Below are positions 51,363 through 64,000 of a DNA stretch of 64,000 bases, in pieces; within the stretch, counting starts at the first letter, position 1; the number at the start of each line of letters is the position of its first letter. Where the stretch lies: assembly GCF_014656475.1 (NCBI RefSeq), contig NZ_BNCM01000008.1, positions 113,477-177,476 on the forward strand. Reading direction: 5' to 3'. The notes under the pieces are model-generated. The model saw only the letters and a program-made list of their open reading frames with translations. It had not been told where the DNA came from and made no database searches. The DNA comes from Sinomonas cellulolyticus. Lineage in GTDB: Bacteria; Actinomycetota; Actinomycetes; Actinomycetales; Micrococcaceae. The position numbers and the translations under genes are program-made.

Positions 51363-52314
51363 GCGCCACCGCAGATACCGCACAAGCAAATCCGTCAGCA
51401 CTCCAGCGGGAGGGGCGCGGACGGGCAAGGCAGCAGCGTAGCGCTGTCACCCGTGCACCCTGGATACTGCTCGCGCCCTTCCTGGCGCTCTTTGCCCTCA
51501 CGTTCATCTTCCCGATCATCGCTGCTGTCGGTTCGAGCTTTACGAAAGTGACCCGCAGTGGCCTCTTCGGCGAGACGGGCGTCCACTCCGGGTTTGCGGG
51601 GTTCGAGAACTATGCCCGCGCCCTCGGGGACGGCAGCTTCCTCGCCTCGATCGGCCGCGTGCTGCTCTTCGGCGTGGTCCAGGTTCCTGTCATGATCGCC
51701 CTCTGTACAGTCCTTGCGCTCCTGCTGGAGTCGGCCTCGGCCAAGTGGCCCGGGTTCTTCCGCGCGGCCTACTTTATGCCGTATGGCGTGCCGGGCGTCA
51801 TCGCGACCATTCTCTGGTCTTTCCTCTACGTCCCAGGTCTTAGCCCGATCGTGGACGCTGCCACGTCCGTAGGCCTCAGCGTGAACTTCCTCGGCCCGGA
51901 CACCGTGCTGTGGTCCATCGCCAACATCGTTACGTGGAGCTACACGGGCTACAACATGCTCATCGTCATAGCCCAGCTCAAGTCGATCCCCGGCGAGATA
52001 TATGAAGCTGCGCGCGTGGACGGTGCGGGGCCCTTCCGTGTCGCGTGGACCATTCAGCTGCCGCTTATCCGGCCCGCCCTCGTGCTCACTACGGTGTTCT
52101 CGATCATCGGCACGCTTCAACTGTTCGCCGAGGCGCAAGTCCTCCAGACTGTGGCGCCGGCCGTCGACAGCCAATACACCCCGAACCTCTCCGCCTACAC
52201 CACTGCCTTTGCATACAACGACTACAACGTTGCCGCAGCCCAGGCCGTGCTCATCGCCCTCGCGGCCTTCATCCTCTCCTTCACCTTCCTCCGGTTCACG
52301 AACAGGAAGTCCTC

Positions 52315-52318
<4 letters not shown>
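51359..52318 (+). CDS. ABC sugar permease, MalF/LacF type
   Basis: A 319-residue membrane subunit with about six helices; WILLAPFLALFALTFIFPII is the first. The EAA loop, which contacts the ATPase, reads YEAARVDGAGPFRVAWTIQLPLIRPAL. It overlaps the binding-protein gene by ATGA and the next permease likewise. Confidence 0.93.
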
Positions 52319-57318
<5,000 letters not shown>

Positions 57319-57322
<4 letters not shown>

Positions 57323-58599
57323 AAATCTTGGTCACAGGGGGCACGGGCTACATTGGTTCCCACACTGTTTTGTCCCTGCAGGAAGCCGGCCACGACGTGG
57401 TCGTCATCGACAACCTGGTCAACTCCAGCGAGGAGTCGCTGCGCCGCGTAGCCGAACTCAGCGGCAAGACCGCAGAGTTCCATCAGGTAAACCTGGTGGA
57501 CGAGGCCGCCATCGACAAGGTCTTTGCCGGCGCAGCCATCGAGGCCGTCATCCACTTCGCTGGCCTCAAAGCGGTGGGCGAATCCGTGCGGAAGCCGTTG
57601 AAGTACTACTACAACAACCTTGTAGGCACTCTGAACCTGATCCGTGTGATGGACAGGCATGACGTCCGGTCCATCGTGTTCAGCTCGTCGGCCACCGTCT
57701 ACGGCGAGCACAACCCCATCCCCTATGTGGAAAAGATGGAGATCGGGGCCAACAACCCCTACGGGCGCACCAAGGAACAGATCGAGGACATCCTCTCCGA
57801 CCTCGGCGCCGCCGACCCGCGCTGGCACATAGCCCTGCTGCGCTATTTCAACCCGGTGGGTGCACACCCCTCCGGACGGATTGGCGAGGACCCGCAGGGT
57901 ATCCCCAACAACCTGGTGCCGTTCATCGCCCAGGTGGCTGTGGGCCGCCGAGAGAAGCTCATGGTCTTCGGTGGCGACTACGACACCCCCGACGGCACCT
58001 GCCTGCGCGACTACATCCACGTCATGGACCTCGCCGAAGGCCACGCCGCCGCCCTGCACTACCTCCAGGGCCACGACGGTGTCCACCGCTGGAACCTCGG
58101 CTCCGGACACGGCACCAGCGTGCTCCAGATGCACGCCGCCTTCGAAAAGGCCGTCGGCTCCCCCATCCCCTACGAGATCGCCCCCCGCCGCGCCGGCGAC
58201 CTCCCCGCCTTCTGGGCCGACCCCTCGGCCGCCCTCGCCGACCTCGGCTGGTCCACCACCAGGACTGTCGAGGCCATGTGCGAGGACCACTGGCGCTGGC
58301 AGAAGAACAACCCCCTGGGCTACGCCCACTCCCCGGAAGCAGGGGAGGAGCCCCAGGCGAGGCCGTCCATGAGCCCCCATCTCGCCCCCTATCGCATCGA
58401 CGTGACGGCAGGGGATCCGCCCTCGCTCGAGCACGCGCTGAACCGGGCAGTGGAAGCCGCGATCGCCCAGGCGCTCATGGAAGGGACCCGGGGAGTCCTG
58501 GTCACCCGCCGCAGTCCGCGCACCTACACAGTGGAACTGAGCCGGAGCGTCCCCTTCGGAACCACCCTCGAACGCGACGAGAGCGTCCAGGGACGATGA
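57319..58599 (+). CDS. galE: UDP-glucose 4-epimerase with a C-terminal extension
   Basis: Residues 1-340 are a full GalE: MKILVTGGTGYIGSHTV (NAD motif), FSSSATVYG (Ser), NPYGRTKEQIEDIL (YxxxK), DGTCLRDYIHVMDLAEGH. An additional module of about 76 residues (MSPHLAPYRIDVTAGDPPSL to the end) follows a short linker; it looks like a separate small actinobacterial domain joined in frame. Position 351 is an ATG with AGGGGAGGAG upstream, so it might also be translated alone. The 5' half has lower G+C than the 3' half, suggesting a recombination joint. Confidence 0.93.
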
Positions 58600-58631
58600 T
58601 GCGCCACCCAAGAGCCAACGGAGGAGTCCCC

Positions 58632-59753
58632 ATGGTCACCGCACACCACCTGTCCGCCGTCACCCGGAGCATCCTCGCGGACGGCCGCGAGCTCCTCTAC
58701 TTCGACGACGCCGGCGCCGCCCAGAGGATTCCGGTGCCCGACACCCGCGACCTTGCCGCCCGGCCGGAGCCGGGCGAGCTTCGCTACGACGAGCTCACCG
58801 GCGACTGGATCGCCGTCGCCGCCCACCGCCAGTCGCGCACCCACCTCCCGCCCGCGGAGGCATGCCCGCTGTGCCCGAGCTCGCCGTCGTTCGCCTCCGA
58901 GATCCCGGACCCGGACTACGACGCTGTGGTGTTCGAGAACCGGTTCCCGTCCCTCGGCCCGGTGCTCGCGCAGCTGCCCGACCCGCTGGCCTGGGGCGAG
59001 ACCGTGCCCGCCGCAGGCCGCTGCGAGGTCGTCTCCTTCACCTCCGAGCACGCCGGCTCCTTCGCCGCGCTCCCATACCAGAGGGCACGGACCGTGATCG
59101 AGGCATGGGCACACCGGACGGCGGAGCTGAGCGCGCTCCCCGGGATCCGCCAGGTCTTCCCGTTCGAGAACCGCGGCGCCCAGATCGGCGTGACCCTGCA
59201 CCACCCACACGGACAGATCTACGCCTACCCCTACCTGACCCCGCGCGCGGCACAGCTCGCAGAGGCCGCACGGCGGCACTTCGACGCCACCGGAGGCGCG
59301 CAGGCCCTGCTCGGCGCCCTCCTCGAGCGCGAGCGCGCCGACGGGGCCCGCATGGTCCTCGAGGGCGAGCACTTCAGCGCCTACGTGCCCTTCGCCGCAC
59401 GCTGGCCGATCGAGGTCCACCTCGTCCCGCACCGGCAGGTCGCCGACTTCGCTGGCCTGACCGGGCAGGAGAAGGACGAGCTCGCAGAGGCCTACCCCCG
59501 CCTGCTCCGCTGCCTCGACGCGCTCTACGACACGCCCACCCCGTACATCGCGGCCTGGTTCCAGGCACCCCTTGACCCCGTGCTCCGGCCGGCCGCGCGC
59601 TTCCACCTCCAGCTCACCTCGCCACGCCGCGCGGCCGACAAGCTCAAGTACCTCGCAGGGTCAGAGGCCGCCATGGGCGCATTCATCAACGACACACGGG
59701 CCGAGGACGTCGCAGCCAGCCTGCGCGAGGTGATGAGGACGGCGGCCCGATGA
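58632..59753 (+). CDS. galT: Galactose-1-phosphate uridylyltransferase
   Basis: A 373-residue Leloir enzyme. The zinc motif ACPLCPSSPSF, FENRFPSLGP, and the catalytic HPHGQIYAYPYLTP (nucleophilic His) are present, as is VPFAARWPIEVHLVPHRQV with the second HIT-like histidines. Start at 58632 was preferred over ATG 58596/58599 because GAGGAG stands 5 bases upstream. Overlaps galK as ATGA. Confidence 0.95.
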   Translation: MVTAHHLSAVTRSILADGRELLYFDDAGAAQRIPVPDTRDLAARPEPGELRYDELTGDWIAVAAHRQSRTHLPPAEACPLCPSSPSFASEIPDPDYDAVVFENRFPSLGPVLAQLPDPLAWGETVPAAGRCEVVSFTSEHAGSFAALPYQRARTVIEAWAHRTAELSALPGIRQVFPFENRGAQIGVTLHHPHGQIYAYPYLTPRAAQLAEAARRHFDATGGAQALLGALLERERADGARMVLEGEHFSAYVPFAARWPIEVHLVPHRQVADFAGLTGQEKDELAEAYPRLLRCLDALYDTPTPYIAAWFQAPLDPVLRPAARFHLQLTSPRRAADKLKYLAGSEAAMGAFINDTRAEDVAASLREVMRTAAR

Positions 59754-60925
59754 GCGCGAAGACGATGGACACCGACCCCGGCCTGGAACGGGTCACCGCA
59801 GCCTTCGACGAGGCCTTCGGCTCAAGGGCGAACGGCGTGTGGACCGCACCGGGCAGGGCGAACCTCATCGGTGAGCACACCGACTACAACGAGGGCTTAG
59901 TCCTGCCCTTCGCGATCGACCTCGCCGCCCGCGCCGCAATCCGGACCCGCAGCGCCGGCGCCCTCCGCCTGCTCTCCACCCTGGGCGAGGGCCGCGTCGT
60001 CGAGCTCTCGACGCACACGCTGAAGCCCGGGCACGCGCCCGGGTGGAGCGTGTACCCGGCCGGGGTCGTCTGGGCCTTCCAGGAACGAGGGATCGAGGTC
60101 CCCGGCCTCGACCTCGCCCTCGACTCGGATGTGCCCCTCGGGGCGGGGCTTTCCTCCTCGCACGCCATCGAGTGCGCCGTGGCGACGGCCCTCAACGAGC
60201 TCACCGGCGCGGGCTTCAGCGCAGAGGAACTCGTACTCATCACCCAGCGGGCCGAGAACGCATTCGTCGGCGCGCCGACAGGCATCATGGACCAGTCCGC
60301 CTCGCTCCGGGGCCGCTCGGGACACGCGCTCTTCCTCGACTGCCGGGACCAGAGCACCGTGCTCGTCCCGTTCGACGCCGCGGCCGCGGGGCTCGTGACC
60401 CTCGTCGTGGACACCCGCGTAGCCCACTCCCACGCCGACGGCGGCTACGCAGACCGACGACAGGCGTGCGAGCTGGGCGCCCAGAAGCTCGGCGTCGCGG
60501 CCCTCCGGGATGTCTCCGTGGCCGACCTCGACAAGGCGCACCACGTCCTCGACGAAGTCACGTTCCGCCGAGTGCGGCACGTCGTGACCGAGAACCAGCG
60601 CGTGCTCGACAGCGCCGAAGCGCTGGCTGCCTCCGGTGCCGCCGCCGTCGCCCCCTTCCTCGACGCGAGCCACGCCTCGATGCGGGACGACTTCGAGATC
60701 TCCTGCGAAGAGCTCGATACCGCCGTCGAGGCTAGCCGGGACGCCGGAGCCATCGGCGCGCGCATGACCGGAGGAGGCTTCGGCGGCTCGGCCATCGCAC
60801 TCGTCCCCATCCACCACCAGGAAAGGGTCCGGGAAGCCGTGCTGAACGCCTTCGCCCGGCGCGGCTTCAAGGCACCACGCCTCTTCACCGTCAACCCATC
60901 CGACGGTGCACGGAGGCTCGCCTAG
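59750..60925 (+). CDS. galK: Galactokinase
   Basis: A 391-residue GHMP kinase phosphorylating alpha-galactose. The galactose signature GRANLIGEHTDYNEGLVLPFAI, written here over residues 35-56, the ATP loop VPLGAGLSSSHAIECAVA and the C-terminal RMTGGGFGGSAIALV are clear. Last gene of the operon; no strong stem-loop follows directly. Confidence 0.96.
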   Translation: MSAKTMDTDPGLERVTAAFDEAFGSRANGVWTAPGRANLIGEHTDYNEGLVLPFAIDLAARAAIRTRSAGALRLLSTLGEGRVVELSTHTLKPGHAPGWSVYPAGVVWAFQERGIEVPGLDLALDSDVPLGAGLSSSHAIECAVATALNELTGAGFSAEELVLITQRAENAFVGAPTGIMDQSASLRGRSGHALFLDCRDQSTVLVPFDAAAAGLVTLVVDTRVAHSHADGGYADRRQACELGAQKLGVAALRDVSVADLDKAHHVLDEVTFRRVRHVVTENQRVLDSAEALAASGAAAVAPFLDASHASMRDDFEISCEELDTAVEASRDAGAIGARMTGGGFGGSAIALVPIHHQERVREAVLNAFARRGFKAPRLFTVNPSDGARRLA

Positions 60926-61242
60926 TGATCGCTAGAGACCACAAGACCGCGAGGACGACTCCCACCGCCGCGACCACAGCAGGCGGTAGGAGACCTGTCG
61001 ATCGGAGGGATCCCCACTGGTTGGCACCCGCGCGAGTTCCCCGAAAGGAGGACGCGTCAACCGCCACCAGCACAGTGGCCTGGATGCACGCGCATCATCA
61101 CCGAATCGCGTCATCGCATTGACGAAGCCCATCGCAGCGATCACCCACCTCTGGCCTTCTCCACAGCATCGTCAAGGAGTCGTCCTGGCACAGCGGGTTG
61201 CTCCGGGGAAGCCTGGGGTGCGGGCGGGTGGAGGGCCTTGGA
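60926..61242. other. Non-coding gap after galK
   Basis: No gene supported. Short open frames lack domains or consistent codon bias. GAAAGGAGGACGCG at about 61041 resembles a ribosome-binding site but leads to only a few codons; probably debris. Confidence 0.4.
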
Positions 61243-62031
61243 TCATCTGGGGTTTCGGGCTGCCACGAGCGTGATGACCCAGACGAGTGCTGCGAGGCCG
61301 GCGTAGCCGACGGTGATCGCTGGGAGGGCGATGACACGGCTGAGCTGTCCGGCGACGAGGCTCGGGACGGCGGATCCGGCGTAGGAGATCGCATAGACCA
61401 CGGCGAGCAGTCCCGCGCGCTCGGCGGGTTCCGCCCGCGGCAGCAGCGCATTCATGCTGCCTGAGGTGGCGATGCCCATTCCGATGCCGCCCATGACGCC
61501 GGCGAGGATGAAGAGCGCCAGTACCCCTGCCGAACTCGCGAGCGCCAGGCCGAGGCCGGCGGCGGCGACCAGGGTCATCCCGATGCGCTGGGCTGTCGCC
61601 GGCTGGAATCGGCCGGCGGCGAAGCCCCCGAGGACGCTGGGGGCCATGTACGAGGCGAACACGGCGGCGGCGACCAGCGGGCTGTGCGATCCCAGGTCTT
61701 GGGAGGCGATGGTGGGGCCGAAGGAGTTGAAGTAGCCGCCGAAGGCCCAGGTGGCGACGAAGACCGCAGCCGCCACCGGCAGGTGAGGGCGCGTGGCGGC
61801 CGGGACGCTGAACTGGGGGACCAGGGACGACCAGGCGCCCGGGGTGCGGTCGACCGTCTCGGGACGGGTGGCGAGTGCGGCGGCACATCCGGCCAGGAGG
61901 AGCGCGAAGACGAGGTAGGCGAGCTGCCGCGGAGCGGGGCCCGACTCGACGAGGGCGCCGGAGACGAACACGCCGATCGCGAGGCCAACGGTGGACGCGG
62001 CGGTCGTCACCATCGCGACGACCCAGCGGGG
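61243..62031 (-). pseudogene. MFS transporter, 5'-truncated by the IS256 remnant
   Basis: The surviving 263 codons encode about eight membrane segments, equal to helices 5-12 of a 12-helix MFS carrier (GLAIGVFVSGALVE, WAFGGYFNSFGPTIASQDLG, LAGVMGGIGMGIATSGSMNA). The homologous sequence stops abruptly at 62031, exactly where the IS256 end GGACTGT begins; the open frame runs a few codons into the IS end. The first four helices are absent. It resembles drug or sugar efflux carriers, but function is lost. Confidence 0.85.
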
Positions 62032-62314
62032 GGACTGTACTTTCAACGGTGTAACTCTGACACAGGAGGTACCCGATGAGCGTTGATGTTGAGCCGGCCG
62101 TCGAGGCGGTCGTGGAGGATGGCGGGGAGCCTGTGCGGGCTCCTGCTCCAGTGGTGGACCGGGCGCTGATCGCGCAGCTCGTCGGCGACGCGCGGCGGCA
62201 GGGGCTCGCGATCGACGGCGAGGGGGGTCTGCTGGCCCAGCTGACCAAGCTCGTGGTCGAGTCCGCCCTGGAGGGCGAGCTCACCGCGCATCTGGGCTAC
62301 GAGAAGCACGAGCG
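62032..62314 (+). mobile_element. IS256-family remnant (left 283 bp)
   Basis: Nearly identical to the left end of the copy at 46026, including the inverted repeat GGACTGTACTTTCAACGGTG and the first 79 transposase codons (from ATG 62076). Identity ends after CACGAGCG; an unrelated stop follows at 62324. The right end is absent. Confidence 0.88.
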
Positions 62315-62339
62315 CAGCGTCTGAATAGGCTGCGCACCG

Positions 62340-62375
62340 CCGCCGGCGCATCAGGTGGCTCTCTGATGCGCCGGC
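62340..62375. terminator. 14-bp perfect stem-loop beside the IS remnant
   Basis: CGCCGGCGCATCAG, an 8-nt loop and the exact complement. No U-tract. Terminator of an earlier gene, or a structure left at the deletion joint. Confidence 0.6.
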
Positions 62376-62938
62376 GACGTGACGACGGCGTGCAGGCGGT
62401 CAGCTGGTCCCGTCGTCCGTTTGTGCGCAGGGAGGGTCGCGGAGCGACGGAGGTAGGCCCGCGCCCATAGGACGTGGCCCCAGGACTTGCAGGCAGACCT
62501 TGGGCCGGCCCGGGAAGCGCTCATCACCCGACTCCCTGCAGCCGACGGTCCCCGCTCACCAGTACGGCTCCGCTGGCCTGGACCCCGCGCGGCGATGCTC
62601 ATCAACGAAGGTCGGCTTCGCAGCTATCGGGTAGCCCTTCGGAGTCGTCAGGGCAAGAGCAAGGCACTTGGCGATCTCGCCTTGCTCGCCCCCAGCGAGG
62701 AGGGTCGTGGCCATCCTCGAGGCCGCGATCTGCCAGAACGTCGTCGCGACTTCATGACCTTCTCCGCCTCAGCCGGCCAAAAAGCTCTGACCTCGATGCT
62801 TCGCAGGAAAGCGCTTTCGTGCGGTTGAGCCTGTGGATGTGATCGCTCTTTGGCGGTGTTTTGTCAGCGGTAAGTGACGGGGCGACTTTCGGCGTTGAAG
62901 ACGCGGCCTGTTCCTGCTGCCAAAGTAGTATCCGGGTG
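62376..62938. other. Unassigned region
   Basis: No gene I can support. An open frame of 113 codons from 62487 on the plus strand has Arg/Ser-rich, domain-free sequence and overlaps others of similar quality. The region could be IS or phage debris. Confidence 0.35.
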
Positions 62939-63394
62939 ATGCGTATTGGGAGGTCGCTCTGGATCGCTTTGCTCGCCGGCGCTGTGGGCGCTGGTGTATC
63001 TAGTTGCGGTGTCCTGGCGCCGCGCGCCTGTGCAGGACCGGCAGAGGGTCCGCCCGGCATCCAACTCGACGCAACGCCCTGGCTGGCCGCCCACCCCGGC
63101 GCGAGCCTGGAAGCCTGTCTCGCACGCCGTTGCACTGTGCTCTCGCACGATCAGGAGACCGCAGAGCTCCAGACCCCTATGCAGGATGTCGAGGGGACCT
63201 ACCCCCTCACCCTACGAAGCGGCGGGACCGCGGTGGCCGAAGAACAGATCCACCTCGCCGACCCGACCGTCGCAGGCCCCTGCGGGACCGTCCACATCCT
63301 TGCGATCAAGCCTCTGACCTTGAATGGCAGCGGAAAACTCCTCGACACCCCTCCGCATCCGGCACCCTATGCGAGTGCCTCGAGCTCGCCGTGA
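62939..63394 (+). CDS. Small putative lipoprotein of unknown function
   Basis: A 151-residue product with the leader MRIGRSLWIALLAGAVGAG and a lipobox-like VSSC, so probably a membrane-anchored lipoprotein. The mature part contains four further cysteines (for example ACLARRC and GPCGTVHI), LDATPWLAAHPGASLEAC and YPLTLRSGGTAVAEEQIHLA, consistent with a small extracytoplasmic beta domain. I do not recognise a family. ATG 62939 is preceded by GTG 62936 in frame; neither has a strong ribosome-binding site. Confidence 0.65.
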   Translation: MRIGRSLWIALLAGAVGAGVSSCGVLAPRACAGPAEGPPGIQLDATPWLAAHPGASLEACLARRCTVLSHDQETAELQTPMQDVEGTYPLTLRSGGTAVAEEQIHLADPTVAGPCGTVHILAIKPLTLNGSGKLLDTPPHPAPYASASSSP

Positions 63395-63593
63395 GAACTG
63401 CCCAATGTCCAAGCCGGGCGTGCAGTTGCCAACGGTCCTGAAAACCTACAGCTTTACAAGACGTTGCCGTGAACTCAGGCTGTCCCTCCTCGCGTGCAGC
63501 ATTTCTCGGGCCGGTCGGTGTCTTGGAAACCTGTCTCGACGAAATTTGCCTCACAGGCAGCGGATTCGGGGGTTTGTGAGCCAAACTGGGCAG

Positions 63594-64000
63594 GTGAGGC
63601 TTCTGGGGTACACGCGGGTGAGCACGGTCTCCCAGGACGCGCGGCTGCAGCTCGAGGCGCTGCGCGGGGTCGGGGTGGAGTCCAGGGATGTGTTCTCGGA
63701 CGTGACCTCGGGCAGCCGGACCGCGGTCCAGAGGCCGGGGATGAAGCGGCTGCTGGAGTACGCCCAGCCCGGGGACACCGTGGTGGTCTGGCGCATCGAC
63801 CGCCTCGGACGCTCGCTCATGGACGTCCTGAACACGGTGAACCTGCTGCGCGAGAGCGGTGTGAAGATCCGGTCGGTGTCGGACGGGATCGACCCGGAAA
63901 CGTCCTCGGGCAGGATGATGCTGGGAATGCTCGCGACCCTGGCCGAGTACGAGCGCGAGCTGATCGTCGAACGGGTCAACGCGGGCATCGCCGCGGCGAA
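63594..64000 (+). CDS. Serine recombinase (resolvase/invertase family), partial
   Basis: The first 135 residues are visible before the window ends. GYTRVSTVSQDARLQLEAL carries the catalytic Ser (in RVST), VVWRIDRLGRSLMDVL is the conserved Arg/Asp region, and LGMLATLAEYERELIVERVNAG the long E helix. The C-terminal DNA-binding domain is outside. Such genes belong to Tn3-like transposons, invertases or IS607-like units; the type cannot be decided here. GTTTG-N5-CAAAC at 63572-63586 just upstream is a possible part of a recombination site. GTG 63594 is the likely start. Confidence 0.9.
   Translation, partial: MRLLGYTRVSTVSQDARLQLEALRGVGVESRDVFSDVTSGSRTAVQRPGMKRLLEYAQPGDTVVVWRIDRLGRSLMDVLNTVNLLRESGVKIRSVSDGIDPETSSGRMMLGMLATLAEYERELIVERVNAGIAAA

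Noticed and set aside
58596..58631. Earlier galT starts at 58596 and 58599
   Set aside because: They lack a ribosome-binding site, whereas ATG 58632 has GAGGAG five bases upstream.
62487..62828. 113-codon open frame beside the IS remnant
   Set aside because: No ribosome-binding site, no domain, overlaps equally long frames; codon bias unlike neighbours.

Overview
The window is very GC-rich with strongly G/C-biased third codon positions, GTG starts, many 4-bp ATGA/GTGA gene overlaps and actinobacterial families (IclR, PaaX, TipA-like MerR, LLM flavoenzymes). This points to a soil actinobacterium, most likely Micrococcaceae (Arthrobacter/Sinomonas-like). The genus is inferred from family resemblance and was not tested. 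No rRNA, tRNA or CRISPR was seen.

Positions 1-12.3 kb hold general and stress functions. They include a cut-off secreted protein, a VOC protein, a D-threonine-aldolase-type enzyme, and a sulfide module (type II sulfide:quinone oxidoreductase, TauE exporter, truncated UspA) behind a CsoR/CstR-like operator. A lipoprotein serine hydrolase, a two-component system, an arsenic operon (arsR-arsC-flavoprotein) and a secreted protein of possible pore-forming fold follow.

Positions 12.3-20.3 kb look like an aromatic or terpenoid catabolic cluster: MFS importer, CYP199-like P450, its PDR-type reductase, IclR regulator, metallo-beta-lactamase-fold hydrolase, aldehyde dehydrogenase and SDR. Positions 20.4-28.5 kb carry two secreted phosphoesterases, a TipA-like regulator with an apparent internal start, a dicarboxylate transporter with a PrpF-family isomerase, and a divergent LysR gene.

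Positions 28.6-45.4 kb are the catabolic core. A kynA-kynU-paaX-like operon (tryptophan to anthranilate) is followed by esterase, HAPMO-type Baeyer-Villiger monooxygenase and vanillyl-alcohol-oxidase-type flavoenzyme. Together these can be read as a route from 4-alkylphenols through 4-hydroxyacetophenone to hydroquinone. Next come a LysR regulator, an LLM monooxygenase, an MHS transporter, and a plus-strand operon of HpaB-type hydroxylase, MmgE/PrpD protein and an unusual flavin reductase fused to a GntR/FCD-like regulatory half.

Positions 45.4-49.1 kb are a mobile-element scar: an alcohol dehydrogenase pseudogene and an IS256-family element split by an IS110-family element that carries a candidate bridge-RNA region. 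Positions 49.2-60.9 kb are a complete lactose/galactose operon (tetR; ABC transporter-lacZ-galM-galE-galT-galK), nearly all translationally coupled. It ends near an IS256-truncated MFS gene and an IS256 remnant in the same orientation as the first copy, so the sugar operon lies between two related IS copies. The window closes with a small lipoprotein and the start of a serine recombinase.
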